Shown here: positions 47,731 through 56,767 of the stretch, piece after piece | Layout: every line of letters begins with the position of its first letter | Position numbering within the stretch: the first letter of the stretch is position 1 | Assembly (NCBI RefSeq): GCF_002008165.1 | Contig: NZ_MRDM01000032.1 | Span: 62,001 to 126,000, forward strand | Source: Rhizobium laguerreae | GTDB taxonomy: Bacteria; Pseudomonadota; Alphaproteobacteria; Rhizobiales; Rhizobiaceae | Direction: 5' to 3' | Length of the DNA: 64,000 nucleotides | Position numbers and translations under genes: made by a program | Notes under the pieces: model-generated | What the model saw: the letters and a program-made list of their open reading frames with translations, nothing else | What the model was told of the DNA's origin: nothing | The model's database searches: none

Positions 47731-50253
47731 CTACGAGGCAGCGCGCCGAGGCTGCCTGGCCGGTATCTTCAGATGTACCGCGTCTCCCCGCACCGACCAG
47801 TCCGTCGGGCGAAGAATACGGGCTTCGGCGCGCACAGTGCCGTCTTCTTCGAAGACGACCCGGCCATAATCCGGATCGACGACGAGCAATGCGCCCTCGT
47901 CGTCTCGGCGGGCCGAAAGCGTGGCGAAACGCGCCTGCATTTCTTCAAGGCTACCCTCGCGCCCGAGATCGGAGAGACGGACGATCCAGCGGCCGTTGCG
48001 GCCGGCCAGACGCAGCTCGATATCCGTCGTCGGGCCTTGCTTTACCGGCTCCAGTGCGCCGTTGCCGATCAGCATCGCAATGCCGTTGCCCGAACGGGCG
48101 AGCGCCAGATTGCCGTCAACCACCGTGTCGTCGAAGGCCTCGAGCGGGAACCAGGCGTGGGTGAAATCCGGCTGGCCTTCGTGGATCTCGAAATCGAGGA
48201 TCGCCAGATCGCGATACTGATGTACCCGCGGCAGCGTTCCGCAGCCGCCCCAGAAGCTCGGCCGGCCATAACCGAACTGGATGGATTCGCCGGGATGATT
48301 GATCCAGATCTGCGCTTCCGGCCGGCTGCCGAGACGCAGGTGCAGCACCGTCTCCTGGTAGCCCCAGGCGCCGGGACGATAACGGGCGATGGTGCCGAGC
48401 GCGGTGTCGCGGGTTTTATAGTGATAGAGGGCGGCGAAACGGTTTTCGCCCTGGGAAAAGGTCCATTCCTGCGCGTCGTCGGACTGGTGCGCGGCGATCG
48501 CGGCCAGCGTTTCTGGAAAACGCAGGCCATGATCGCGGATGCAGACGGCAAGCTGCGGCAAAGCGTGGACACGCCGGCCGTACCAGCCGCGGCCCCAGAG
48601 CAGCCGGGCAATGGCGGAGAGTTCGACCGAGCGGCCGGGGCGCAACGTATGTTCGTAGGAGCGGCCCTGGCTGCCAGTCAGCATGCCGTGATGGGCCGAG
48701 CGGGCGACGATCTCCATCAGGCGGACGATGCTGGCACTCGCCCGGTTGCGGATCGTATCATCCGGCGCGCAGGCGGCCAGCGCCGTCAGCCCCTTAAGGT
48801 CGATCGGGAAATAGGGAACGGAATTCCACTCGGCCATTTCCCAGCGCTCGAAATGATCGAGCCAGGCGCGGACACGCTCTTCGCCGACCTTCATCTGCTC
48901 GGTGCCGGTGCGGCCGGAACGAACGAAGACGGCATCGGGGAAAAGCCTGCCGCCGAGATAGGCGGCCGTATGGAAGAGAAGCGCGTGGTTTTCCGAGAAA
49001 TACCACTGAACATCGTTGCCGGGCTCATCCATCCAGTAGCGGTAATTGAGGACGGCATGCTCGATCCTGTCGCACAGCGCGGGTGACAGCAGATCGCTCC
49101 AGCGCGTATAGGCAAAGAGCAGCGGCACCAGCACGAAATCGGCGCAGTCGTGACAATCCTCGATGACCGGCAGCATCGCCGAGATCATCGCCTCGGTTTC
49201 CTCGCCGCCTTGGCCCAGCGCAAGGCGCGCGAAAGCGCAGACCGTGTCGGGCTCGGAATGGGCGGCAACCTCGGCCAGCGCCTCGGCGACGCGGTCTTCA
49301 AGGGCGGCGGGTGCCTCCCCCTGCCGCTCCGGATGACAGATCTCGACACCGAGCGTGCGACCGAGCGAAAGCGTACCTGCTTTGAAGGTGATGCGGAAAT
49401 GGCGGAAATCGGCGGGCATATCCGCCGAGGTGCCGAGCGCCAGTTTCGTTGCCCCCGCTTCCAGATCGAAATCATAGTCGAAGCGCTCGATCGACATGAA
49501 GTCGCCTTCGATCTCGACATGGCAGCTCAGCGCCACCGGCAGCGGCGTGGGAAAAAGGATGGTCACGTCTTCGCCGAGATAGGCGGTGCGGTCGAAACAC
49601 ATGCCTTCGAGGATCGCCTCCAGCGCATCCGCATCACCGGCGGCGATGGGAACAGGCACGGCAGTTTCAACTTCCGGCCCTTCGACATAATCCAGCTGGA
49701 AATAGAAGCGGGCGTCGCGCTCGGCGAGATCGTCGAAATAGACGCGGATTTCGTTCAGGCCGGCCGTGAGTTCGACCTCGAACAGCTGCTCGGCTTCGAG
49801 ATTGCGCCCGTAAGGCGCCATGAAGCCCTGCTCGCTGCCATTGACGAAGAGGATCGCGCCGCCGCAGGTCGACAGCCGAAGCGTGGCACGTCCCGCGGCG
49901 CGGGCATCGAGGAAGGTGCGCGCCCAGCAGCCGATGCGTGTCGGGCGAAACCAGAAGCCGGAGAGATCGACACGCGGGGAGGCAAAGGGAAGCCACCAGC
50001 GGACCGCCTCGAATTCGGCAGCCGGTTGCGGCCGACGGTCGGAGAAGGATTTTTTGAATTCGGTGCGGCAGGGATATTCATGCGGAATGAAGTTCTTCGT
50101 CTTGGTGACGAAGAAAAACGGATCCATGCTGCCTTCCATCGGGCGGTCGGCGACATCGTAGCGCTGCTGCCACAGGTCGGCGAGCTGCCAGTAGACGATC
50201 GGGCTGGCCTTGGCCGTTCCACGGCGGAGATGGGATTGCTGCTCAGCGGTCAT
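47731..50253 (-). CDS. Large protein of unrecognised family, possible cytoplasmic glycoside hydrolase or polysaccharide lyase
   Basis: The 840-residue product has no signal peptide. The N-terminal third looks like a beta-rich jelly-roll region (GFWFRPTRIGCWARTFLDAR, GRATLRLSTCGGAILFVNGS, TAGLNEIRVYFDDLAERDAR). The middle, about residues 340-600, is helical with conserved-looking aromatics and acids (YWMDEPGNDVQWYFSENHAL near 417, WNSVPYFPIDLKGL, GMLTGSQGRSYEHTLRP), resembling alpha/alpha-toroid carbohydrate enzymes. The C-terminus is again beta-rich (WINHPGESIQFGYGRPSFWG). Function is inferred only from architecture and from its place as first gene of a sugar-import operon, divergent from a LacI regulator. 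The start at 50253 has only a weak ribosome site. Confidence 0.75.
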   Translation of the reverse strand: MTAEQQSHLRRGTAKASPIVYWQLADLWQQRYDVADRPMEGSMDPFFFVTKTKNFIPHEYPCRTEFKKSFSDRRPQPAAEFEAVRWWLPFASPRVDLSGFWFRPTRIGCWARTFLDARAAGRATLRLSTCGGAILFVNGSEQGFMAPYGRNLEAEQLFEVELTAGLNEIRVYFDDLAERDARFYFQLDYVEGPEVETAVPVPIAAGDADALEAILEGMCFDRTAYLGEDVTILFPTPLPVALSCHVEIEGDFMSIERFDYDFDLEAGATKLALGTSADMPADFRHFRITFKAGTLSLGRTLGVEICHPERQGEAPAALEDRVAEALAEVAAHSEPDTVCAFARLALGQGGEETEAMISAMLPVIEDCHDCADFVLVPLLFAYTRWSDLLSPALCDRIEHAVLNYRYWMDEPGNDVQWYFSENHALLFHTAAYLGGRLFPDAVFVRSGRTGTEQMKVGEERVRAWLDHFERWEMAEWNSVPYFPIDLKGLTALAACAPDDTIRNRASASIVRLMEIVARSAHHGMLTGSQGRSYEHTLRPGRSVELSAIARLLWGRGWYGRRVHALPQLAVCIRDHGLRFPETLAAIAAHQSDDAQEWTFSQGENRFAALYHYKTRDTALGTIARYRPGAWGYQETVLHLRLGSRPEAQIWINHPGESIQFGYGRPSFWGGCGTLPRVHQYRDLAILDFEIHEGQPDFTHAWFPLEAFDDTVVDGNLALARSGNGIAMLIGNGALEPVKQGPTTDIELRLAGRNGRWIVRLSDLGREGSLEEMQARFATLSARRDDEGALLVVDPDYGRVVFEEDGTVRAEARILRPTDWSVRGDAVHLKIPARQPRRAAS

Positions 50254-50391
50254 GCTTCAGCCCGCTCAAGCCTTGGTACGCCGGACAGAACGCCGACGCA
50301 CGGATTGACCCTCAAGCCGCATCTTCAAAGCCTCCCTGCTCTGCCGCTTGTCGCGGACTCCTCAGGCAACGATTGTGCACAGGCAATCCAT

Positions 50392-50399
50392 TTGCGCAA
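50392..50399. promoter_or_regulatory. Candidate LacI-family operator
   Basis: TTGCGCAA, a perfect palindrome with the central CG typical of LacI-family operators, in the intergenic region between the 840-residue protein gene and the lacI-type gene. It lies 43 bases ahead of the regulator start. Control of both genes and autoregulation is inferred. Confidence 0.5.
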
Positions 50400-50441
50400 T
50401 CTGAAAGATTTTTGCATACTAGCGGGGCGCGAGGAGACGAC

Positions 50442-51497
50442 ATGACGGCGGAAGAGAAAAAAGGCAGGCGCACGCGCCTCGACGACATTGCCGCCCGATG
50501 CGGCGTCTCGATCAGCACGGTGTCGCGTGCGCTGGCCGGCGAAAAGGGGGTCAGGCCGGAAATTCGCAAGCTGGTGCTGGAAACGGCAAGTGCGGTCAGC
50601 TACGCCCTGCCGGCGAGCGTTGCCGGCAAGAAGGTCATGCTCGTCGCCTCTGGCGCGGCGATGATCGACTATGTCCGCAACCAGTTTACGGTCTACGTGC
50701 TCGAAGGATTGAATGCGCGCGCCGCCGCCCTCGGCATCGAACTGGCGATGCGCCCGGTCGCCGACAAGGGGGATGAAGCCCGCGTCGTCGCCGAGATGCG
50801 TGACGATCCGAGCTTTGGCGGCATGCTGATCCTGACCGTCGACGAAGAGGAGATGCTGGCGGCGGCGGCTGATCTCGGAAAGCCCGTCGTGCTGGTCAAC
50901 AGCGACGATCCCTATATGCGGCTTTCCAGTGTGACGCCCTGCAACCGCTCGGCCGCCTTCATTGCCGCCGAGCGGCTGATCAAGGCCGGGCATGAACGCA
51001 TCCTGTTCATGCTGAGGCCGGGGCGACGGACGATCGAGCGGCGCCTCGAGGGCTGGCGCGATGCCCTCCAGCATCATGGGCTGACCGCCGATGCCGATCT
51101 GGTGCTTGAGGTCGACGACTGGCTGCCGGAACTTGGCGCCGATGCGATTACCCGTCTTGTCCGCGAGAAAGGCCTCTCCTTCACCGCCATACTGACGGCG
51201 GGCGACAGTCTTGCCAATGGCGCGGTGCGCGGATTGCAGGCAATGGGTTATGGCGTGCCGCAGGACATCTCGGTCATGGGCATAGACGACCTGCCGCAGT
51301 CGGCCTTTCTCAATCCGCCGCTCTCGACGGTGCATATTCCGATGCGCGAACTTGGCGCCACTGCGCTCGATCTTTTGCGCGACATGATGCTCGGCCTTGC
51401 GGCGCCGCGGCGGCGGGTCGAGCTTGCCTGCCATCTCGTCGAAAGGGGCAGCGTCGCGGCCGTCAGGCATATGTCTGCCGTAACGGAAGGTCGCTGA
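50442..51497 (+). CDS. LacI family transcriptional regulator
   Basis: The 351-residue regulator has the LacI helix-turn-helix and hinge (RLDDIAARCGVSISTVSRAL, residues about 11-30, then LVLETASAVSYALPA) and a periplasmic-binding-protein-like effector domain (VYVLEGLNARAAALGIELAM, ILTAGDSLANGAVRGLQAMG, MGIDDLPQSAFLNPPLSTVH). GAGGAGA lies upstream of the ATG at 50442. It diverges from the sugar operon starting at 50253 and is presumably its repressor, released by the imported sugar or a breakdown product. Confidence 0.94.
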   Translation: MTAEEKKGRRTRLDDIAARCGVSISTVSRALAGEKGVRPEIRKLVLETASAVSYALPASVAGKKVMLVASGAAMIDYVRNQFTVYVLEGLNARAAALGIELAMRPVADKGDEARVVAEMRDDPSFGGMLILTVDEEEMLAAAADLGKPVVLVNSDDPYMRLSSVTPCNRSAAFIAAERLIKAGHERILFMLRPGRRTIERRLEGWRDALQHHGLTADADLVLEVDDWLPELGADAITRLVREKGLSFTAILTAGDSLANGAVRGLQAMGYGVPQDISVMGIDDLPQSAFLNPPLSTVHIPMRELGATALDLLRDMMLGLAAPRRRVELACHLVERGSVAAVRHMSAVTEGR

Positions 51498-51517
51498 ACC
51501 CACCGCGATCGAGGATA

Positions 51518-52261
51518 TCAAGCCTCGATAAAGCTCGCTTCGAACAGTTCTCGCGCATAGGCATCATGCGTGGTGCCGGTCTGCAGATCCGCTCTGGTGA
51601 GTTCGTCGACGAAACAACCGTTCTTCATGATCAGCACCCGGTCGCACATATGAGCGATGACCGCGAGGTCATGGCTGACCAGCAGATAGGTCAGTCCCTT
51701 TTCCTCGCGCTGATCGGCCAGAAGGTTGAGAATTTCCGCCTGGACCGAGACGTCGAGCGCCGATGTCGGCTCGTCGAGCAACAGGATGGGCGGCGACAGG
51801 ATCAGGGCCCGGGCGATTGCCACCCTCTGCCGCTGGCCGCCGGAAAGTTCGTGCGGAAAACGGTTTGCGAAGCTCGCCGGCAAACCAACCTGGATCAATG
51901 CCTTTTCGACCTTGGACCATATGTCGGAATGGCCCATGGCGCGCAGCGGCTCGGCCAGGGCAGTGCCGATACGATGGCGCGGATGCAGGGATCCGTAAGG
52001 GTCCTGGAACACCATTTGTGCGAATTTCAGCTCCTCGCGGGAGCGCGTCTTGCCGATCGGTTTGCCGCCAAGTTCGATGTTCCCGGTCCAGCCAGCCTCC
52101 ATGCCGGCAAGGCAACGCAGCACCGTCGATTTGCCGCATCCGGATTCACCGACAATGCCGAGCGTCTCCCCCTGGCCGACCTGCAAACTGATGCCCCTGA
52201 CGACATGGTTGCTTGATTTGCCGGAGGCAAAGACGACATCGAGGTCACGCACATTGATCAT
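51518..52261 (-). CDS. Peptide-family ABC transporter ATP-binding protein (DppF type)
   Basis: The 247-residue ATPase has Walker A GESGCGKSTVLRCLAG near residue 42, FQDPYGSLHPRHRI, signature LSGGQRQRVAIARALILSP, and Walker B LLLDEPTSALDVSVQAEIL. It is shorter than many DppF proteins because the C-terminal extension is brief. Its start overlaps the upstream ATPase stop by four bases. It is the last gene of the five-gene importer facing the uxuA-like genes. Confidence 0.92.
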   Translation of the reverse strand: MINVRDLDVVFASGKSSNHVVRGISLQVGQGETLGIVGESGCGKSTVLRCLAGMEAGWTGNIELGGKPIGKTRSREELKFAQMVFQDPYGSLHPRHRIGTALAEPLRAMGHSDIWSKVEKALIQVGLPASFANRFPHELSGGQRQRVAIARALILSPPILLLDEPTSALDVSVQAEILNLLADQREEKGLTYLLVSHDLAVIAHMCDRVLIMKNGCFVDELTRADLQTGTTHDAYARELFEASFIEA

Positions 52262-53103
52262 TGCGCCGTCTCCAGATCGAGTTTCGTCCTGTCGAGAACC
52301 GCAAGCCGGCGAACCGGATTCCTGGGGTCGGGCAGCGCAGCGATCAGCCCGCGGGTATAGGGATGGCGCGCATCCTCGAGACTGGTCAGCGTTTCCACGA
52401 TCCGGCCGGCATACATGACGATGATGCGCTCGCAAAAGGCTGCCACCATGCGAATGTCATGGCTGATCAACAGCAGGCCGGAATTGTTCTCGCGCACCAG
52501 CTCATCGAGCAACAGCAGCACGTCCTTTCGGACGCTGACATCAAGCGCCGAGGTCGGCTCGTCGGCGATAACAAGCTTCGGCCGCGCCAGCAGCATCATC
52601 GCGATCATCACGCGCTGGCCCATGCCCCCCGAGATCTGGTGCGGATAAAGCGCCATGACCCGTTCCGGATCGCTGATGCGCACGCGCTCCAGCATGGCGC
52701 GGGCAGCCTCATGCGCCTGTTTCTTATGAAGACTGAGGTGAAGGCGGGCGGCTTCGGCGATCTGCTTGCCGATCGAAAGCACCGGATTCAGCGAATAGCG
52801 CGGATCCTGCATGATCAGCGCGATATCCTTGCCGCGAAGCGCGCCCATTTGACGTTCGGTCTTCGACAGCAACGAACTGCCGGCGAGATCCAAACGCTCG
52901 GCCGAGACCACCGCGGCCGGCGGCAGAAGCCGCATGATGGCGCGGCCGGTCGTCGATTTGCCGGAACCGGATTCTCCGACGATCCCGACGCGTTCGCGCC
53001 CGACGTCGAAACTGACATTGGAGACGGCAGGCACGGCGCCTCGGCCGAAACGGACGCTCAATCCTTCGACGGAAAGAACGGGCTGCAGATCACGATCTTG
53101 CAT
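52258..53103 (-). CDS. Peptide-family ABC transporter ATP-binding protein (DppD type)
   Basis: The 281-residue ATPase has Walker A GESGSGKSTTGRAIMRLL near residue 44, the Q-loop region IMQDPRYSLNPVLSIGKQI, a signature ISGGMGQRVMIAMMLLARP, Walker B LVIADEPTSALDVSVRKDVL and the C-terminal RHPYTRGLIAALPDP typical of the oligopeptide class. It overlaps the permease gene by 14 bases. It pairs with the DppF-type ATPase. Confidence 0.92.
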   Translation of the reverse strand: MQDRDLQPVLSVEGLSVRFGRGAVPAVSNVSFDVGRERVGIVGESGSGKSTTGRAIMRLLPPAAVVSAERLDLAGSSLLSKTERQMGALRGKDIALIMQDPRYSLNPVLSIGKQIAEAARLHLSLHKKQAHEAARAMLERVRISDPERVMALYPHQISGGMGQRVMIAMMLLARPKLVIADEPTSALDVSVRKDVLLLLDELVRENNSGLLLISHDIRMVAAFCERIIVMYAGRIVETLTSLEDARHPYTRGLIAALPDPRNPVRRLAVLDRTKLDLETAQ

Positions 53104-53992
53104 GGCGAGGATCCAGAATGTCGCGCAGAGCATCTCCGGCGATGTTGAAAGCAAGGCTGGTGAGGAGGATGGCGATACCCGGCATCACGGCAACCCACCA
53201 ATAATCGAGCATGAACTTGCGGCCGCTGGAGATCATCGCACCCCATTCCGGCGCCGGCGGCTGGGCGCCGAGCCCGAGGAAGCCAAGTGACGCGGCCGTC
53301 AGAATGATGCCCGCCATGTTGAGCGTCAGGCGAACGATGACCGATGGGACGCACATCGGCGCGATATAGAGGAGAAGAATGCGCATCGGCGAGGCGCCAT
53401 AAAGGCGGGCGGCAACCACATAGTCGGCGTTTCTGACGACAAGCGCCTCGGCGCGCGCGAGTCTCGCGATCGGCGGCCATGCGGTCAGCGAGATCGCGAT
53501 GATTGCCGTGGTCAATCCGGCGCCGAGCGCCGCAGCAAAGGCGAGCGCCAGGATCAGCGACGGGAAAGAGAGAACGATATCGGTGGCGCGCATCAGCAGC
53601 GCATCGGTGCGCCCTCCGAAGAAGCCGGCAACGACGCCGATCAACAGGCCGATCGGCCCGACGATCAGGGAGACGGAAAATACGGTCTGGATGGTGATGC
53701 GCGTGCCAAAGATCAGGCGGCTCAAGATATCGCGGCCGAATTCGTCCGTGCCGGCCAGATGCGCGAGGCTCGGCGGCTGCAAGGCATCACCAAGCCTCTG
53801 CACGACCGGATCGTAAGGCGCAAGCAGCGGCGCGAAGATCGCGATCAAGCAAAGCAGACCGAGGATGACGAACCCTCCGAGACCAAGCGGCTCGGCAGCC
53901 AATTTGCGGCCGGTGCGCGCAAACGAAGCCGCGATACGGGTCGACACACTTGGAGGGCGGATCTCTATCTCGCTGCGGATAACATCGCTCAT
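53090..53992 (-). CDS. Peptide-family ABC transporter permease (DppC type)
   Basis: The 300-residue membrane protein has the DppC N-terminal domain (LAPYDPVVQRLGDALQPPSL, GTDEFGRDILSRLIFGTRI). The EAA-like region with ARAEALVVRNADYVVAARL comes near residue 181, then GFLGLGAQPPAPEWGAMI. It overlaps the DppB-type gene by four bases. The substrate is not necessarily a peptide: this family also imports oligo-uronides, opines and other sugars or metals. Confidence 0.93.
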   Translation of the reverse strand: MSDVIRSEIEIRPPSVSTRIAASFARTGRKLAAEPLGLGGFVILGLLCLIAIFAPLLAPYDPVVQRLGDALQPPSLAHLAGTDEFGRDILSRLIFGTRITIQTVFSVSLIVGPIGLLIGVVAGFFGGRTDALLMRATDIVLSFPSLILALAFAAALGAGLTTAIIAISLTAWPPIARLARAEALVVRNADYVVAARLYGASPMRILLLYIAPMCVPSVIVRLTLNMAGIILTAASLGFLGLGAQPPAPEWGAMISSGRKFMLDYWWVAVMPGIAILLTSLAFNIAGDALRDILDPRHARS

Positions 53993-55017
53993 CGGGCCGC
54001 CTCCCGCATGCGCGGATCAAAGACGGCGTAGGCGACGTCGGCCAGGAAGTTCAACAACATGAAGATAAATCCCACAATGATGGTGCCGGCGACGATGGCG
54101 TTCATATCGCCGATCATCAGCGCGTTGGTCATGTACTGGCCAATGCCCGGCCAGGAGAAAACGATCTCGGTCACGACAGCGCCTTCGAGCAACCCGCCAT
54201 AGGAAATGGCGAGAATGGTGATCAGCTGCACCGCAATGTTCGGTAGCACATGGCGCCAGATCGTGCCGAGGGGGCTCACCCCTTTGGCTCGGGCCGCAAT
54301 GACATAATCCTGGCTCAACTGCTCCAGGGTGAAGCTGCGCGTCATGCGAGTGATATAGGCCATCGCCGCATAGGCAAGGATCACGGCCGGAAGTATGATA
54401 TGGCCGAGCGCATTCCAGAAGATTTCGGTCTCGCCCTGCAGCAGGCTGTCTATCAACAACAGCCCTGTGTGCGACGTGACAAGGCCTTCGTAAAAGACGT
54501 CAATCCTGCCCGGCCCGCCGACCCAGTTGAGGCCGGCATAAAAGATGACGAGCCCGACGATGCCGAACCAGAAAACCGGGATCGAATGACCGACGAGCGC
54601 GACCACGCGGGCCGTCTTGTCGATGAAGCTGTCGCGAAACAGCGCTGCGACAAGCCCGAGCGGGACACCGACGAAGGTCGAAATGATCACCGCCAGCGTC
54701 GCGAGTTCGAACGTCGCCGGAAAGGCTTGAGCGAGGTCCGCAGAGACCGGATTGCCGGTGAGGACTGCAGTGCCGAAATCACCATGCGCCAGCCCGTTCA
54801 GATAGAGGAAAAACTGCTGGTAGATCGGCAGATCGAGCCCCAGACGCGCCCGCATCGCCGCATAGGCAGCGGGATCGGCGAGCTCGCCGACGATTGCGCC
54901 GACCGGATCGGTGGGCAGGATACGGCCGATCACGAAGGTCACACATAAGAGGATGAACAGGCTGACCAGCAAATGCGCCAGGCGTCGGCCAAATTCGGCT
55001 ACGGAGAGTTCCTTCAT
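53989..55017 (-). CDS. Peptide-family ABC transporter permease (DppB type)
   Basis: The 342-residue membrane protein starts with a span at LVSLFILLCVTFVIGRILP, followed by the DppB signature DLPIYQQFFLYLNGLAHGDFG and the loop DYVIAARAKGVSPLGTIWRH near residue 246. The start at 55017 has GGAG-like sequence upstream. It lies 19 bases after the binding-protein stop and forms the channel with the DppC-type protein. Confidence 0.93.
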   Translation of the reverse strand: MKELSVAEFGRRLAHLLVSLFILLCVTFVIGRILPTDPVGAIVGELADPAAYAAMRARLGLDLPIYQQFFLYLNGLAHGDFGTAVLTGNPVSADLAQAFPATFELATLAVIISTFVGVPLGLVAALFRDSFIDKTARVVALVGHSIPVFWFGIVGLVIFYAGLNWVGGPGRIDVFYEGLVTSHTGLLLIDSLLQGETEIFWNALGHIILPAVILAYAAMAYITRMTRSFTLEQLSQDYVIAARAKGVSPLGTIWRHVLPNIAVQLITILAISYGGLLEGAVVTEIVFSWPGIGQYMTNALMIGDMNAIVAGTIIVGFIFMLLNFLADVAYAVFDPRMREAAR

Positions 55018-55036
55018 GATCGGCTGTCCTGGAGTA

Positions 55037-56632
55037 TTACTGGGTTTCGACCTTGGTGACGTTCTCAAGACGCGTCAGCTGAGACGGGTGGCCGACATAG
55101 CCCTCGACCTTGGTGGACAGGACGATCGGTTCAAAGCGCTCGAAGAGCGGAAGCACCGCCGGCTTCTGTTCGACGAACATCTTCTGCATCTGAACGTAAA
55201 GTTCACCGCGCTTCTTGGCGTCCGGCTCCATGGATGCCTTCGCCGTCAAGGCCGTCAGCTCGGGAATGTCCCAGCCCGAACGCCAGACGAAATTGCCGGC
55301 ATTGTTGGCTTCCTTCGAGTTGTCGGGATTGGAGGAGAACTGCTCCATTGAACCAAGCACGTTCGGCATATAGGCGCTGGTCTGCGGGATCAGCAGATCG
55401 AAATCCCTGGCGCGATGGGCGGCGATGATCTCCGAGCCGTTGCCCTGCTGGATGTCGATCTTGATGCCGATCTGGGCCAGCGATGCCTGGATGGCGGTGG
55501 CCAAATCGATGCGCGGCGTTTGCGCGATGGTCTTCAGCGACAGCGAGAAGCCGTCCTTGAAGCCTGCTTCGCTCAGCAGTTGCTTGGACTTTTCGACGTC
55601 GAGATGCCAATCGGGGTTCGGGATGGCATATTCGAAATTCTCCGGAACGGGAACGTTTCTGGCCCGCCCGTATGGGCCCATGATGGTCTTTTCGATGCCC
55701 TTGTAGTCGATGCCGTAGGCGATGGCTTCGCGAACCTTCGGGTTGGCGAGGTATTTGTTACCGGCATTCATCGACAGCACGTAGAAACCGCCCGTCGGAA
55801 TACGCTGGATGGCAAAGCCCTTCTTGTCCTGGAACGTCGCGAGATCGGATGCGGTCAGGGCGCTGGCAACATCGATATCGCCGCGTTCGAGCATCAGTCG
55901 CTCGACCTGGCTTTCAGGCACATGCCGGACGATGACGCGACGCATTTTTGGCGCGCCGGTCATATAGTCCTTGTTGGCGTCGAGGATCACCAGTTCGTTC
56001 GGAGACCAGCGATTGAGGGTGAACGGACCGGAGCCGGCCGAATGGGTTCGCATCCAGGCGTTTCCGTAGTCGTTATCGACGGCGTGGCTCTCGACCTCGA
56101 CGCTGTCGACCACGCTGGTCGTCGTTGTCGTCAGCCGGTAGAGCAGAAGCTCTGCCGTCACCTGATCGGAGAGATCGATCCGCACCGTCTGGTCGTCGAC
56201 CGCCTTGACGAGCTTTTCGACATTGTCCTTGTCGTAGCCGACGCGCTTGAGGTTGGCGGCGGCGGCCTGATCCATCTTTAGGAGCCGGGCCAATGAATAG
56301 ACGACATCCTTCGAGGTGACCGGATTGCCGGAGGCGAAATTGGCCTTGCGCAGCGTAAACGTGATGCCCTTGTCGTCCACCTTCCAGCTTTCTGCCAGCT
56401 GCGGAAGGACCTTACCATCAGCCGTGCTGGCAACCAGCCGATCGTACAGATTCGACATGATCTCGACCGCCTTGCCTTCGGTCGCCTGGTGCGGATCGAG
56501 CGACAGAACCTGCGCTAGCGAGGTACCAATCACTAGCTGGTCCTGCGGCGTAGCGGCCTGCAGCTGTGGTGCCGATATCGTCAGGGCGCCGATGACAGCG
56601 CCGACGAACAAGCTTTTAGAAAAATGCTTCAT
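55037..56632 (-). CDS. Extracellular solute-binding protein family 5 of the uronate-locus importer
   Basis: The 531-residue protein has a signal peptide (MKHFSKSLFVGAVIGALTIS to LQAA) and family 5 features: LSLDPHQATEGKAVEIMSNL, ANFASGNPVTSKDVVYSLAR near residue 100, and GSGPFTLNRWSPNELVILDA. GGGAGGA precedes the ATG at 56632 with normal spacing, although the frame is open far upstream. It is the first gene of the importer, transcribed away from the GntR regulator. The neighbouring dehydratases suggest a uronate-containing ligand rather than a peptide. Confidence 0.92.
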   Translation of the reverse strand: MKHFSKSLFVGAVIGALTISAPQLQAATPQDQLVIGTSLAQVLSLDPHQATEGKAVEIMSNLYDRLVASTADGKVLPQLAESWKVDDKGITFTLRKANFASGNPVTSKDVVYSLARLLKMDQAAAANLKRVGYDKDNVEKLVKAVDDQTVRIDLSDQVTAELLLYRLTTTTTSVVDSVEVESHAVDNDYGNAWMRTHSAGSGPFTLNRWSPNELVILDANKDYMTGAPKMRRVIVRHVPESQVERLMLERGDIDVASALTASDLATFQDKKGFAIQRIPTGGFYVLSMNAGNKYLANPKVREAIAYGIDYKGIEKTIMGPYGRARNVPVPENFEYAIPNPDWHLDVEKSKQLLSEAGFKDGFSLSLKTIAQTPRIDLATAIQASLAQIGIKIDIQQGNGSEIIAAHRARDFDLLIPQTSAYMPNVLGSMEQFSSNPDNSKEANNAGNFVWRSGWDIPELTALTAKASMEPDAKKRGELYVQMQKMFVEQKPAVLPLFERFEPIVLSTKVEGYVGHPSQLTRLENVTKVETQ

Positions 56633-56661
56633 TGTCAGTCCTCCCTGGATTACGATAGGAA

Positions 56662-56692
56662 ACATATTATGTCGTCCGTATGTCGTATTATG
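56662..56692. promoter_or_regulatory. Operator-like repeats between the binding protein and GntR genes
   Basis: The AT-rich segment contains two direct ATGTCGT units (near 56669 and 56680, 11 bases apart) flanked by ATATTATG and TATTATGA. The ATGTC unit also forms the arms of the palindrome in front of the uxuA-like gene at 57506-57519, so the GntR regulator probably binds both places. Confidence 0.55.
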
Positions 56693-56767
56693 ATTTAACG
56701 AAGTCCGATAGGGTTGACAAGGCCCGAGCGGCAGAGACTTGATGCGAAGGGATTGGGGGAGCCGAAG

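Noticed and set aside
47626-49086. Plus-strand open frame of 486 codons opposite the 840-residue protein gene
   Set aside because: The minus-strand frame is longer, sits correctly in the operon and has plausible globular composition; the plus-strand frame looks like a GC-bias artefact.
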